Shown here piece by piece: positions 40,663 to 48,502 of a stretch of DNA of 64,000 nucleotides; position 1 is the stretch's first letter; the number at the start of each line of letters is the position of its first letter. The position numbers and the translations under genes were made by a program. The stretch lies in assembly GCF_004362215.1 (NCBI RefSeq), contig NZ_SNWR01000001.1, positions 930,001-994,000 on the forward strand, read 5' to 3'. Below the pieces are notes generated by a model, which did no database searches, was not told the origin of the DNA, and saw only the letters and a list, made by a program, of their open reading frames with translations. This DNA comes from Paractinoplanes brasiliensis (GTDB lineage: Bacteria; Actinomycetota; Actinomycetes; Mycobacteriales; Micromonosporaceae).

Positions 40663-41984
40663 CAGAGCCAAAGCAAAGTTAGTTGATCTTCGTTGTTCCT
40701 GGTGATGACGACCCGGTGAACGGACGCGGCCTTCCTCAGTAGACGATGGCGGTTCTCTACGCCAACCGTCGTCTACCAGAAAGGCCGCTCGTGCCAGTCT
40801 CGCATGCGGTCGCCGATGTCGTCATGAACAAGGCCAGCCAGGCCGACCTCGGCCGGGTAACCGCGCTGGCCGCGGTGTTCGCGCCGGTCAAAGATCCGCG
40901 TAAGCCCAAGGGCGTGCGGCATCCTCTCACCGCGGTACTGACGGTGCTGACCATGGCACTGCTGTGCGGGGCACGTGATTTCCGGCAAGCCGCCGACCGG
41001 GTCGCGGAACTCCCGCAACCCCTGCTCGGCGCAGCGGGCGCCCGCACGCACCCCGTCCTGGGCATCCGGATCCCGCCCGGCCGTGACACCCTGCGCCGGC
41101 TGGCCGAGGCCGTCGACGCCGCGGTCTTGGACCGGCTGATCTGCGCCTGGCTGACCACCCTGCTCGAGGTTCGCACCGGTGTCGGGCTGGCCCTGGACGG
41201 CAAGACCGTCCGCAACACCCGCCCCGGCACCGGCGTGGACGTGCAACTGTTCTCCGCGATGCGCCACGACACCGCCGTGGTCATCGCCCAGGTCCAGGTC
41301 CCGGCCGACACCACCGAAGTCACCCAGATCGCCGCCCTGCTCGACCCGGTCGACATCACCGGCATGACGATCACCGCCGACGCCGCCCATCCCAGCCACG
41401 ACACCGCCACCTACCTACTCAAGCGCGATGCCGGTTACGCCTTCACCGTCAAAGGCAACCGGCCCGGCCTGCTCACCGCGATCACTGACCGGCTGCCCGC
41501 AGCCGTCCCCGCTCTGGCTGCCGCAACGCACACCGAGCACCGAAACGGCCACCGGGTCACCCGCACCATCTGGACCGCACCCGCCGACGGCGTGGACTTC
41601 CCCGGCGCGGTCCAGGTCTTCCGGATCCGCCGCGACACCTACGCCCCCGACGGCCAACGCGTCAGCAAACACCTCCTGCACGGCATCACCAGCCTGACCT
41701 GCACCGCAACCGAGATCGCCGCTCACGTCCGCAGCCACTGGGGAATCGAAAACAAGATCCACTGGATCCGCGACGTCCTGCTCGGCGAAGACCACCACCA
41801 CGCCTACCTCGGCACCGTCGCCCACGCCATGGCCGCCCTGCGCAACCTCGCCCTCGCCCTGATCCGCCTCGCCGGGCACACCCGAATCAAACAGCTCATG
41901 GAACGGCATCACGCCAACAAGATGCTCATCCCGACGCTACTCAACGCAGCCATCCGATAACCATCCGACTTTGCTTTGGCTCTG
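40663..41984 (+). mobile_element. ISAs1-family insertion sequence, complete
   Basis: 1322 bp bounded by perfect 17-bp inverted repeats CAGAGCCAAAGCAAAGT (40663-40679) and its complement (41968-41984), and by perfect 10-bp direct repeats GCCTCATTGG outside. One intact transposase fills it. The identical repeats and clean ends indicate a recent insertion that is probably still active. Confidence 0.93.
40746..41960 (+). CDS. ISAs1-family transposase (DDE)
   Basis: 404 residues. N-terminal DDE-associated region VKDPRKPKGVRHPLTAVLTV; catalytic residues in GLALDGKTVR, TADAAHPSHDTATYLL and HWGIENKIHWIRDVLLGEDHH. Start ATG at 40746; GTG at 40791 is an alternative. It cuts and joins the element ends; no accessory gene is present. 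Confidence 0.93.
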   Translation: MAVLYANRRLPERPLVPVSHAVADVVMNKASQADLGRVTALAAVFAPVKDPRKPKGVRHPLTAVLTVLTMALLCGARDFRQAADRVAELPQPLLGAAGARTHPVLGIRIPPGRDTLRRLAEAVDAAVLDRLICAWLTTLLEVRTGVGLALDGKTVRNTRPGTGVDVQLFSAMRHDTAVVIAQVQVPADTTEVTQIAALLDPVDITGMTITADAAHPSHDTATYLLKRDAGYAFTVKGNRPGLLTAITDRLPAAVPALAAATHTEHRNGHRVTRTIWTAPADGVDFPGAVQVFRIRRDTYAPDGQRVSKHLLHGITSLTCTATEIAAHVRSHWGIENKIHWIRDVLLGEDHHHAYLGTVAHAMAALRNLALALIRLAGHTRIKQLMERHHANKMLIPTLLNAAIR

Positions 41985-41994
41985 GCCTCATTGG
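41985..41994. repeat. Right target-site duplication GCCTCATTGG
   Basis: Matches 40653-40662 exactly. Confidence 0.9.
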
Positions 41995-42161
41995 TGAGAT
42001 CACTTCGGTTCATAGGGGCACTTTCTCATTCCCGCGTCTTGCCAAGACGATGCGGCGATCGCACCTTTGCCCGGAAAAGCTCACTGGCTACTGAACCCTC
42101 CTTCGAACTGTCCGTCGTGGACAGCAGAACCACTCCCTGGTTCCACGAGAGAGGCAGTCGA

Positions 42162-43094
42162 ATGACATTTTCGGAATCGGGTCGCGTAACGCTGGAGGGC
42201 TTTACCGACCACCTGGACAAGACGAATTTCGAAGGGGAGTTCGTCGGCAACTTCTCCGGTCTGGGTAAGGACCACGACGGCCGGATCGCCGCGCTGTCGG
42301 ACCGTTCCGTGATGTACTACCTCGATCCCGAGAGCCTTGACCCGGTCGAGATCGTCAGGTTTAAGGACGAGCTGCGGCACCCCCTCGACGGCGAGGCCAT
42401 CGTCTTCGACAACGACACCATCCTGGTCGTGACCGAGCGACCGGAGATCTTCCGCTACGACCGGGCCGGCAAGCTCGTCGGCGCCCTGCCGATGCCCGCG
42501 CAGTTCCGGGTGACGCCGCTGGGTCGGGCGAAGCTCAACGAGTCGTTCGAGGGTATGACCCTGCTGGACGAGCGGACTCTGCTCGCCTCGATGGAGAACT
42601 CGCTGCTGGGCGATGAGGACGGCATCGCGCGGTTCCAGAGTTGGGAGCGCAGCGACCCCGATGACGACTTCAAGCCCGGCGCCCAGTACGCGTACCGGAT
42701 CGAACCCGGCCTGATGGTCTCCGACATCGCGGCGACCGGCGACGGCCGGCTCCTGGTGATCGAGCGGGGCTTCGACAGCACCGGCAACCAGGTGCAGCTT
42801 CACCTGGCCGACCTGAAGGGCGCGGCCGACGTGAGCGCCGTCGAGCACCTCGACGCGGACTCGCCCGTCCTCGCCAAGCAACTCCTGCTGGACCTGGTGG
42901 ACCTGCCCGATTCCGGCGCGGTCAGCAAGCAGCCACAGGTCAACCCGCTGCTGGGCAACATCGAGGCCATGGTGGTCACCGACGGTGGCCCGGACGGCGA
43001 GATGCGGGTCCTGCTCGCCACCGACGACAACGCCAGCGAGAAGCAGATCACCCGGATGTACCGGCTTCGCGTCCAGCTGCCCGAGCGGTCCTGA
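42162..43094 (+). CDS. Esterase-like phytase-domain protein, copy 2 (no signal peptide)
   Basis: 310 residues, related to copy 1 over the whole domain: NFSGLGKDHDGRIAALSDRS, EGMTLLDERTLLASMENS, KQPQVNPLLGNIEAMVV and TDDNASEKQITRMYRL line up with copy 1's equivalents. Unlike copy 1 it starts directly with MTFSESGRVTLEG, with no export signal, behind GAGAGAGG at ATG 42162. The insertion sequence lies 178 bp upstream and may have replaced or altered its promoter. Cytoplasmic location is unusual for this family. Confidence 0.75.
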   Translation: MTFSESGRVTLEGFTDHLDKTNFEGEFVGNFSGLGKDHDGRIAALSDRSVMYYLDPESLDPVEIVRFKDELRHPLDGEAIVFDNDTILVVTERPEIFRYDRAGKLVGALPMPAQFRVTPLGRAKLNESFEGMTLLDERTLLASMENSLLGDEDGIARFQSWERSDPDDDFKPGAQYAYRIEPGLMVSDIAATGDGRLLVIERGFDSTGNQVQLHLADLKGAADVSAVEHLDADSPVLAKQLLLDLVDLPDSGAVSKQPQVNPLLGNIEAMVVTDGGPDGEMRVLLATDDNASEKQITRMYRLRVQLPERS

Positions 43095-43098
43095 ACAA

Positions 43099-43131
43099 CG
43101 TCCCGGCCGAGTGGCCCGCTCGGCCGGGACG
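43099..43131 (+). terminator. Strong terminator after phytase-like copy 2
   Basis: Perfect 13-bp stem CGTCCCGGCCGAG / CTCGGCCGGGACG, 7-base loop, 4 bp past the stop. Confidence 0.8.
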
Positions 43132-44016
43132 ACTGGCACAGAATCCGTTGCCAGTGAACCTCCGACTCGAGGTCCGTCGTGCTGGACATGACCTCACTGA
43201 TCGCCTTCTTCCTGCCGGCCGACGAGGTGGACGGCTCGGTCGACTGCCCGCAGATTCCGGCTAGGGCACTGAGTGCTCCACCTACAAACTTGCTGACCGG
43301 CGCCGCCCGCTGGTCGCAGGTCATCGTGGGGACCACACGGGGTACGGGCTGGCGCCGATGAGCGGGTCGTCGACCACCGCGGCAGCCCCCGGATACGCCC
43401 TCGGCGGCGCCAGAGCACGACCTTCAACCGGCTGTACGGCTACGTCCGGTCGCCAGACATCACCGCGAACTACGCCCTCCGATCCCTCAGCGCGGTCGAC
43501 GACCCGAAGTGTTCGCGGCGCTGCGCGGCGGCAAGCAAGCGATGGAGATGAGAAGTGTCATCAGTGCGGCTGAGAGGGATCACCATCGGGGCGACTATGG
43601 CAGGGCCGGCGCCTTCGACACCAGCCCAAGCCGCCCGACCCAGCTTCGACCGGATCCGGCCCAGCGACAACCACTACCAGACCTGGTTGACAACTCGAAC
43701 AGGTCGGTCAGGCTGAAGGGGGTCCGGCCAGCATCGCCACCTGCCACAACAGCAGAAGAGACAGCCTGCCGAACAGGCTCAGGGCGGATGGGCTACACCG
43801 CAACGTTCGAAGATGAGGCATCAAATCGGGCCCGAACTCGCCGAACAGCTCAAGCGACTGTCGGGCATCTGATGTGCTGGCGGCAGCCACCGCCGGTCCT
43901 TACGAACTTCTGGATCGGCGGTGGCTGCTTGACGTCCATGGACAGCGACCGTATGTAACCGCAGGTCAGAAAGAATCCCGCTTGATCATCACGACCCGGA
44001 GGCCGCAGCCGGAGCC
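43132..44016. other. Region of decayed coding scraps
   Basis: 885 bp without an intact gene. The plus strand at about 43420-43500 reads FNRLYGYVRSPDITANYALR and, after a frame change, VFAALRGGKQAMEMR near 43510; this looks like part of a real protein but I cannot name it. The rest has no convincing content except a hairpin at 43883. Confidence 0.4.
43883..43928 (-). terminator. Hairpin beyond the 44-kb secreted-protein gene
   Basis: Perfect 13-bp arms GCAGCCACCGCCG / CGGCGGTGGCTGC with a 20-base loop, about 90 bp past the stop at 44017. Confidence 0.6.
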
Positions 44017-44403
44017 TTACTCGTCCATGAACCTCCAAGGCTTGCAGGTGCCGCCGACCAACGGTCCCGCATCCCCGCAGACACGGTAAGTTTGAATCCC
44101 CCGGTTGAAGCCGAAGCTACCAGTGCTGTTCGCCGGGACATCGACCTGCCTGACGACATCGGCACTGCCGAACAGTCGAAATTGGACCCAGCCCCGACCC
44201 GGTCCTTGTACCACGAGTACGATCTGCTTGTTCCAGTTGTAGACTCCGGCTGTGAAACTCCTGTCCGGCACCGGGGGCTCGAAGTCGACAAAGAGCTGGT
44301 CAACATCGCCTCTCGCAGCGAAGGCGGGCGACGAAATTCCCAGTCCCCCCAGGACCACGACCATCGTCATGACTGCCGCTTGGACACTCCTCTTCAAGTT
44401 CAT
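44017..44403 (-). CDS. Small secreted protein of unknown function
   Basis: 128 residues: signal peptide of about 29 residues (MNLKRSVQAAVMTMVVVLGG to PAFA) and a mature part of about 98 residues rich in Phe, Gly and Val with two cysteines near the C-terminus (RVCGDAGPLVGGTCKPW), probably disulphide-linked. ATG at 44403 has GAAGGG 5 bases upstream. Not a recognised family. Codon usage is normal for the window. Confidence 0.6.
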   Translation of the reverse strand: MNLKRSVQAAVMTMVVVLGGLGISSPAFAARGDVDQLFVDFEPPVPDRSFTAGVYNWNKQIVLVVQGPGRGWVQFRLFGSADVVRQVDVPANSTGSFGFNRGIQTYRVCGDAGPLVGGTCKPWRFMDE

Positions 44404-44744
44404 CTCGACCCTTCTTTCGATAGACATACATTTCGACCGCCATGTCGTGGTACGCAGGATGCGAGCCAGGAGAAATCACAGTTCTGCGGTGCTCGCGTGC
44501 GCTCCATTCACCCAACATCCGTACCGTCCTCCACGACATTACGACCGCGGGGCCTTATCATGATGGCAACCAGAAGCTGTCCCGTGAAGCAATAGTGAGA
44601 TTCGTCCGGACTTTGAATTATTAGGCGCGCGATACGTTTGCCATCGCATCAGTTCTTGTTCACGCCACCGGACGGCAATACCGCCTATTCGGACCGAGCC
44701 TGTTCCGAGCTCACGACAATGTTTAGGGTTTTGGCACGGTACAG

Positions 44745-44849
44745 GCCGGACACGACGCCGAGAGTGGCCCCACGCTGCGGCAATTGCGCGTACCGAACCA
44801 GTTCGGTCCATTCGGCATCACGATCGAAGATTTCGGGCGGCTTTCCACG
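44745..44849 (-). pseudogene. N-terminal scrap of an AAA-type ATPase
   Basis: Reads KPPEIFDRDAEWTELVRYAQ then RGATLGVVSG, the usual opening of DUF234/DEXX-box archaeal-type ATPases just before their P-loop. The P-loop and everything after are missing. Confidence 0.5.
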
Positions 44850-44856
44850 ACCCTGT

Positions 44857-44884
44857 GTAACTGTACTTACAGTAACTGCAGTTA
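44857..44884. promoter_or_regulatory. Overlapping palindromes upstream of the ATPase scrap
   Basis: GTAACTGTA-CT-TACAGTAAC (one mismatch) overlaps the perfect 12-bp palindrome TAACTGCAGTTA. They lie about 8 bp upstream of the scrap's coding start, where an operator would be. Confidence 0.45.
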
Positions 44885-44973
44885 ACTGCCAGGGCGTCGC
44901 AGAGGCAGCGAACGCCGAGCAGGGTCCAGACCCGGCAGCGGGCGGCACCGCTGGCGAGCAGCGGACCTCAGCG

Positions 44974-47313
44974 TCACCGGGCGACCGAACCCCATGAGGT
45001 TCCGGAGACGTGCGGGAAGCGGCCGCTGCGGTCACCCGACGTCCAGGCGGTCAGCAGGGACCAGCCGGCCATGGCCCGTACGTAATGGTCGCCGCATTCG
45101 ATCTCGTTGAAGGGGTTGCGGCGGGTGCCGTCGTAGCGGGCGCGCACGCCGCGGACGATGGCCAGGCCCTCGTCGTCCAGGCCCTCGTAGAAGCAGTGGG
45201 CGGCCACCTGGTACTCGACGCCGGTCCAGACCTCGTCGCAATAGCGCAGCGGTACCGCGGGGCGTCCGCCGTGCGGCCAGCTGCACACAACCAGTCCCGT
45301 CTCGTCGCCGTCGGCGAAGGACCGGTAGCCGTGCGGCTCGAATCCCGTCCGCAGGTTGTACCGGACGATCGAGCGAAGGGCCTGCCGTACGCGCGGAGCC
45401 GGCAGCAGATGGCCGAGGCGCAGCTCGTGCGCCCACCATTGACCGAGCAGTTGGTCGGAGAGGCACCCCGCGCCGAAGTCGTAGGCCTCGCCGGTGTTCG
45501 GCTGCGCATAGAACTCGCCGTTCCACAGCAACTCGTCGTACGCCACGGAGGCCTTTTCGAACGTCGCCGTGAACGGATCCGGCTCGGACAGCAGGGCCGC
45601 CATGGCCGCCATCGCCCGCAACGCCGCCAGCCAGAGCCCGCCGACGAACATGTTCGGACCGTGCAGCGCGATGTCATAGGTGACCGGTTGCTCGCCGCGC
45701 AGCACACCGTCGCCGGCGCGGTCCCACTCGCCGGAGATGTACGTCATGAGCGAGGAAAGTGACGGCCATTGTTCGCGCAGCCAGTCCGTTCCGGCCCCGT
45801 CGAGCACCGAACGATACGTCTTGAGCACCGCGCCGAGCATCCCGTCCAGCGCCGGCTTGGCCGGTCCGCCGATCGCCACCCCGGTCAGCTGCGGCAGGTA
45901 GAGCGGCAGCACCACCCGGTGCGGGATCGAACCGTCCGCGGCCTGCACGAGGAACTCGTTTTCGCGCATGTCGCGGCCGATCGACGGGAACAGCCGGGAC
46001 AACGCCTGCTCGTAATTGAGCACGTGGTTGCAGTTGAGCGGGCAGGAGCCGCCCGCGTCGCCGTTCCAGTTGCGCGTCGAGGCGCCGAGCGCTCCTTCGA
46101 ACGCGAACGTGCGGCCGTCGGCCGTGCGGAAGATGCTCGGGGATCGTACGAGGGAAGGTTGCGCCGCGATCGTGTCGCGCAACGGTTCCGGCAGGTCGCT
46201 CGTCGCCACCGCGTCGGCCCAGCCGCGCGACGAGGTGTCGAGTTCTGCGCGATCACGCCGATAGCGATCGAGAACGTCGAGCGCTCCGCCGAAGCGCGTC
46301 GCATAGTGGTTGCCGACCCAGAAACGTGTCGGCCCGTACTGCTGCTGCGGCCCGAACCGGTCGAAGTCGGCGTACCGGTTGGGGAACCACCACGCGTACA
46401 CGATGTCGATCGTTGCCGACTCCCCCGGTGCGAGCGCGAACGCGGCCGCGAGCCCGGCGTCCCACGTGTGCCCGGCCGGGCTCGGCCCGACCGGCGCGCG
46501 CATCGGCGAGGCACCGTCGCGCAACGCCGCGCGCAGGGCGGCCGGCGAGAAGTCGCCGAGCTGGGTCGGTGCCACCAGCCGCAGCGTCTCGGCCCAGCGC
46601 AGCACCGCATCCGCGTCGTGCGCCCGCGGCAGCACGGCGGCCGGCGCGTCGGTCCAGAGCAGCATCTCGCCGGCCGACGGGTCGTCCTCGGCCAGCCCCG
46701 GATGGTCCATGAGCACGCCACTCTGACCGGGCCGGTGCAGCAGCCGGTTGACGTTGCCGCCGTAGCCCGCGCCGCGGGTGCCGTCGATTGGGGTCACACC
46801 GTCCCACCCGGCCGCGTTCTGCAGGGCGGCGAGCAGGAAGCCGTGCCGGAACTCGGTGCTGTCGTTGCGGATCGTGAACCGGAACCGGATCAGCGGCAGC
46901 GAGCTGGCGTCGGCGTCGAGCGGCACGAACGGCGTGTGGGCCTCGAGCGTGACCGCCACCGGCAGGGCCGAGTCGTGGTAGCGGACCGTCGCGAACGGAT
47001 AGGCGGCTTCGAACGTCGTGTCCTCGACGAGTGGCCAGCGCAGCTCGGTCTCCGGGTAGACGCCGTCCGAGACGTTCGGGGCCGGGGTGTACGAAGGTGG
47101 CGTCGACTGCAGCAGGCGGACGACGTCGGCCGGCGGTTCGAGCGACGAAACGCGCAACGCGAAGAAGCTGTCCGGCAACAGCGCGTCGTGGTTGGGCACC
47201 CCGAGCAGTTGCCACTGCCGCAGCGCACCGTCCCCGCAGAGCGCCACCTGCCCGGTGCCGAGCCCGCCGAGCGGGAACGCCACCGCGCGCCGCGCGTCTC
47301 CGGTGAACCGCAT
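44974..47313 (-). CDS. GH116-family glycoside hydrolase (glucosylceramidase-like)
   Basis: 779 residues, no signal peptide. N-terminal beta domain begins ARRAVAFPLGGLGTGQV, typical of GH116, followed by the (alpha/alpha)6 barrel with NCNHVLNYEQALSRLFPSIG, DMRENEF, GGLWLAALRAMA and YCDEVWTGVEYQVAAHCFYEG. GH116 retaining enzymes act on beta-glucosides, beta-xylosides, glucosylceramide or GlcNAc-ides; the substrate cannot be read off. The acid/base region reads HGPNMFVGG, where SAYTGG is frequent, which may mean an altered specificity. ATG at 47313 follows GGAGG. Divergent from LacI-1; their shared operator is at 47331. Presumably works on the sugar imported by the adjacent ABC system. Confidence 0.9.
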   Translation of the reverse strand: MRFTGDARRAVAFPLGGLGTGQVALCGDGALRQWQLLGVPNHDALLPDSFFALRVSSLEPPADVVRLLQSTPPSYTPAPNVSDGVYPETELRWPLVEDTTFEAAYPFATVRYHDSALPVAVTLEAHTPFVPLDADASSLPLIRFRFTIRNDSTEFRHGFLLAALQNAAGWDGVTPIDGTRGAGYGGNVNRLLHRPGQSGVLMDHPGLAEDDPSAGEMLLWTDAPAAVLPRAHDADAVLRWAETLRLVAPTQLGDFSPAALRAALRDGASPMRAPVGPSPAGHTWDAGLAAAFALAPGESATIDIVYAWWFPNRYADFDRFGPQQQYGPTRFWVGNHYATRFGGALDVLDRYRRDRAELDTSSRGWADAVATSDLPEPLRDTIAAQPSLVRSPSIFRTADGRTFAFEGALGASTRNWNGDAGGSCPLNCNHVLNYEQALSRLFPSIGRDMRENEFLVQAADGSIPHRVVLPLYLPQLTGVAIGGPAKPALDGMLGAVLKTYRSVLDGAGTDWLREQWPSLSSLMTYISGEWDRAGDGVLRGEQPVTYDIALHGPNMFVGGLWLAALRAMAAMAALLSEPDPFTATFEKASVAYDELLWNGEFYAQPNTGEAYDFGAGCLSDQLLGQWWAHELRLGHLLPAPRVRQALRSIVRYNLRTGFEPHGYRSFADGDETGLVVCSWPHGGRPAVPLRYCDEVWTGVEYQVAAHCFYEGLDDEGLAIVRGVRARYDGTRRNPFNEIECGDHYVRAMAGWSLLTAWTSGDRSGRFPHVSGTSWGSVAR

Positions 47314-47330
47314 CCAGAACCTCCGGGTTG

Positions 47331-47344
47331 TGAAATCGATTTCA
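47331..47344. promoter_or_regulatory. LacI operator between GH116 and lacI-1
   Basis: Perfect palindrome TGAAATCGATTTCA with central CG, as LacI-family sites have; the core GAAATCGATTTC recurs at 48425. Confidence 0.85.
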
Positions 47345-47389
47345 GCGAAGGTAGATCGAAGCTCACGGACTGTCAACTAGGGTGACCCC

Positions 47390-48352
47390 ATGGCCACGAT
47401 CTACGAGGTTGCGGCGCTCGCCGGCGTCTCACCCGCGACCGTCTCGCGCGTCTTCAACGGCAACACGGTGTCGCCCGAGAAGCAGCGGGCGGTCCGCGAG
47501 GCCGCCGCCAAGCTGGCCTTCACGCCCAACAAGACCGCCCGCCGCCTGCGCAAGCAGAGCTCCGAGGTGGTCGCCCTGCTCATCCCCGACATCGAGAATC
47601 CGTTCTTCACCGCGCTGGCCCGCGGCGTCGAGGACCGGGCCCAGGAGGCGGGCTTCTCGATCGTGCTCTGCAACACCGACGACGACCCCGGCAAAGAGCT
47701 GCGCTACCTGCAGATCGCCGCGTCCGAGCAGATGGCCGGCGTGATCCTGGCCCCGGCCTCGGACGAGGCCGACCTGGGCGCCATCGCCTCGCTGGGCAGC
47801 CCCGTGGTGGCCGTCGACCGCACCACGCCGTACCCGGTCGACGCGGTCAAGGTGGACAACCGGGCGGCCAGCATCGCGGCCACGACGGCCCTGTTCGACG
47901 CCGGTCACCGGCGGATCGCCTGCATCGCCGGGCCGGTCGGCATCGAGTCGACCGAGGACAGGTTCCTGGGCTGGCGGCAGGTGATGACGGCGCGGCGGGC
48001 CGCCATGCCGGAGGGCTACCTGCGGCACGCGAACTTCCGCGCCGACGGCGGCTATGCGGCGATGCAGCAGCTCCTGGCCCTGCCCGAGCCGCCCGAGGCG
48101 GTGCTCACGACGAACAACCTGATGGGCGTGGGCGCCCTGCAGGCCATCGTCGAGGCCGGGGTCGACCCGGCCCGGTTCGGCCTGGCCGTGGTCGGCGAGC
48201 TGCCCTTCATGTTCCTCACGCCACCGGCAGTCGTGCAGGTCAGGCTGCCTGCGCGGCACCTCGGCACGACCGCCGCGACGATGCTGCTCGAGCGCATCGG
48301 CGGCGATGCCCAGCCGCCCCGAACTGTGGTGTTACGCGCCGAACTGGCCTGA
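47390..48352 (+). CDS. LacI-family transcriptional regulator 1
   Basis: 320 residues. Helix-turn-helix IYEVAALAGVSPATVSRVFN, hinge NKTARRLRKQ and a periplasmic-binding-protein-like sugar domain (LLIPDIENPFFTALARGVED). Start ATG at 47390, divergent from GH116. Its likely target is GAAATCGATTTC upstream of GH116/itself and upstream of the binding-protein gene. It closely resembles LacI-2 (52370), so the two probably arose by duplication. Confidence 0.92.
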   Translation: MATIYEVAALAGVSPATVSRVFNGNTVSPEKQRAVREAAAKLAFTPNKTARRLRKQSSEVVALLIPDIENPFFTALARGVEDRAQEAGFSIVLCNTDDDPGKELRYLQIAASEQMAGVILAPASDEADLGAIASLGSPVVAVDRTTPYPVDAVKVDNRAASIAATTALFDAGHRRIACIAGPVGIESTEDRFLGWRQVMTARRAAMPEGYLRHANFRADGGYAAMQQLLALPEPPEAVLTTNNLMGVGALQAIVEAGVDPARFGLAVVGELPFMFLTPPAVVQVRLPARHLGTTAATMLLERIGGDAQPPRTVVLRAELA

Positions 48353-48424
48353 TGCTGCAATCGATCCCAGGCTGAAGTTCGCAGTTCAGCCCGCCTCTGC
48401 GGAAGCCGAGCACGGGACCTTGAC

Positions 48425-48436
48425 GAAATCGATTTC
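48425..48436. promoter_or_regulatory. LacI operator upstream of the ABC importer
   Basis: Perfect 12-bp palindrome GAAATCGATTTC, 67 bp before the binding-protein start. Confidence 0.85.
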
Positions 48437-48502
48437 TTGGACTTCACTGTGGCGCACCGCACCGCCTCTATTCCGCTCCCAATTCGAGAGGGACGCAGGC
48501 TC

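Larger units (their letters stand above)
44404..44973. other. Intergenic region with an ATPase remnant and palindromes
   Basis: Between the small secreted gene and GH116. Most is non-coding; 44745-44849 holds a protein scrap and 44857-44884 overlapping palindromes (listed separately). Confidence 0.5.

Noticed and set aside
45769..47385. Long plus-strand frame opposite GH116
   Set aside because: Compositional shadow; GH116 motifs are on the other strand.
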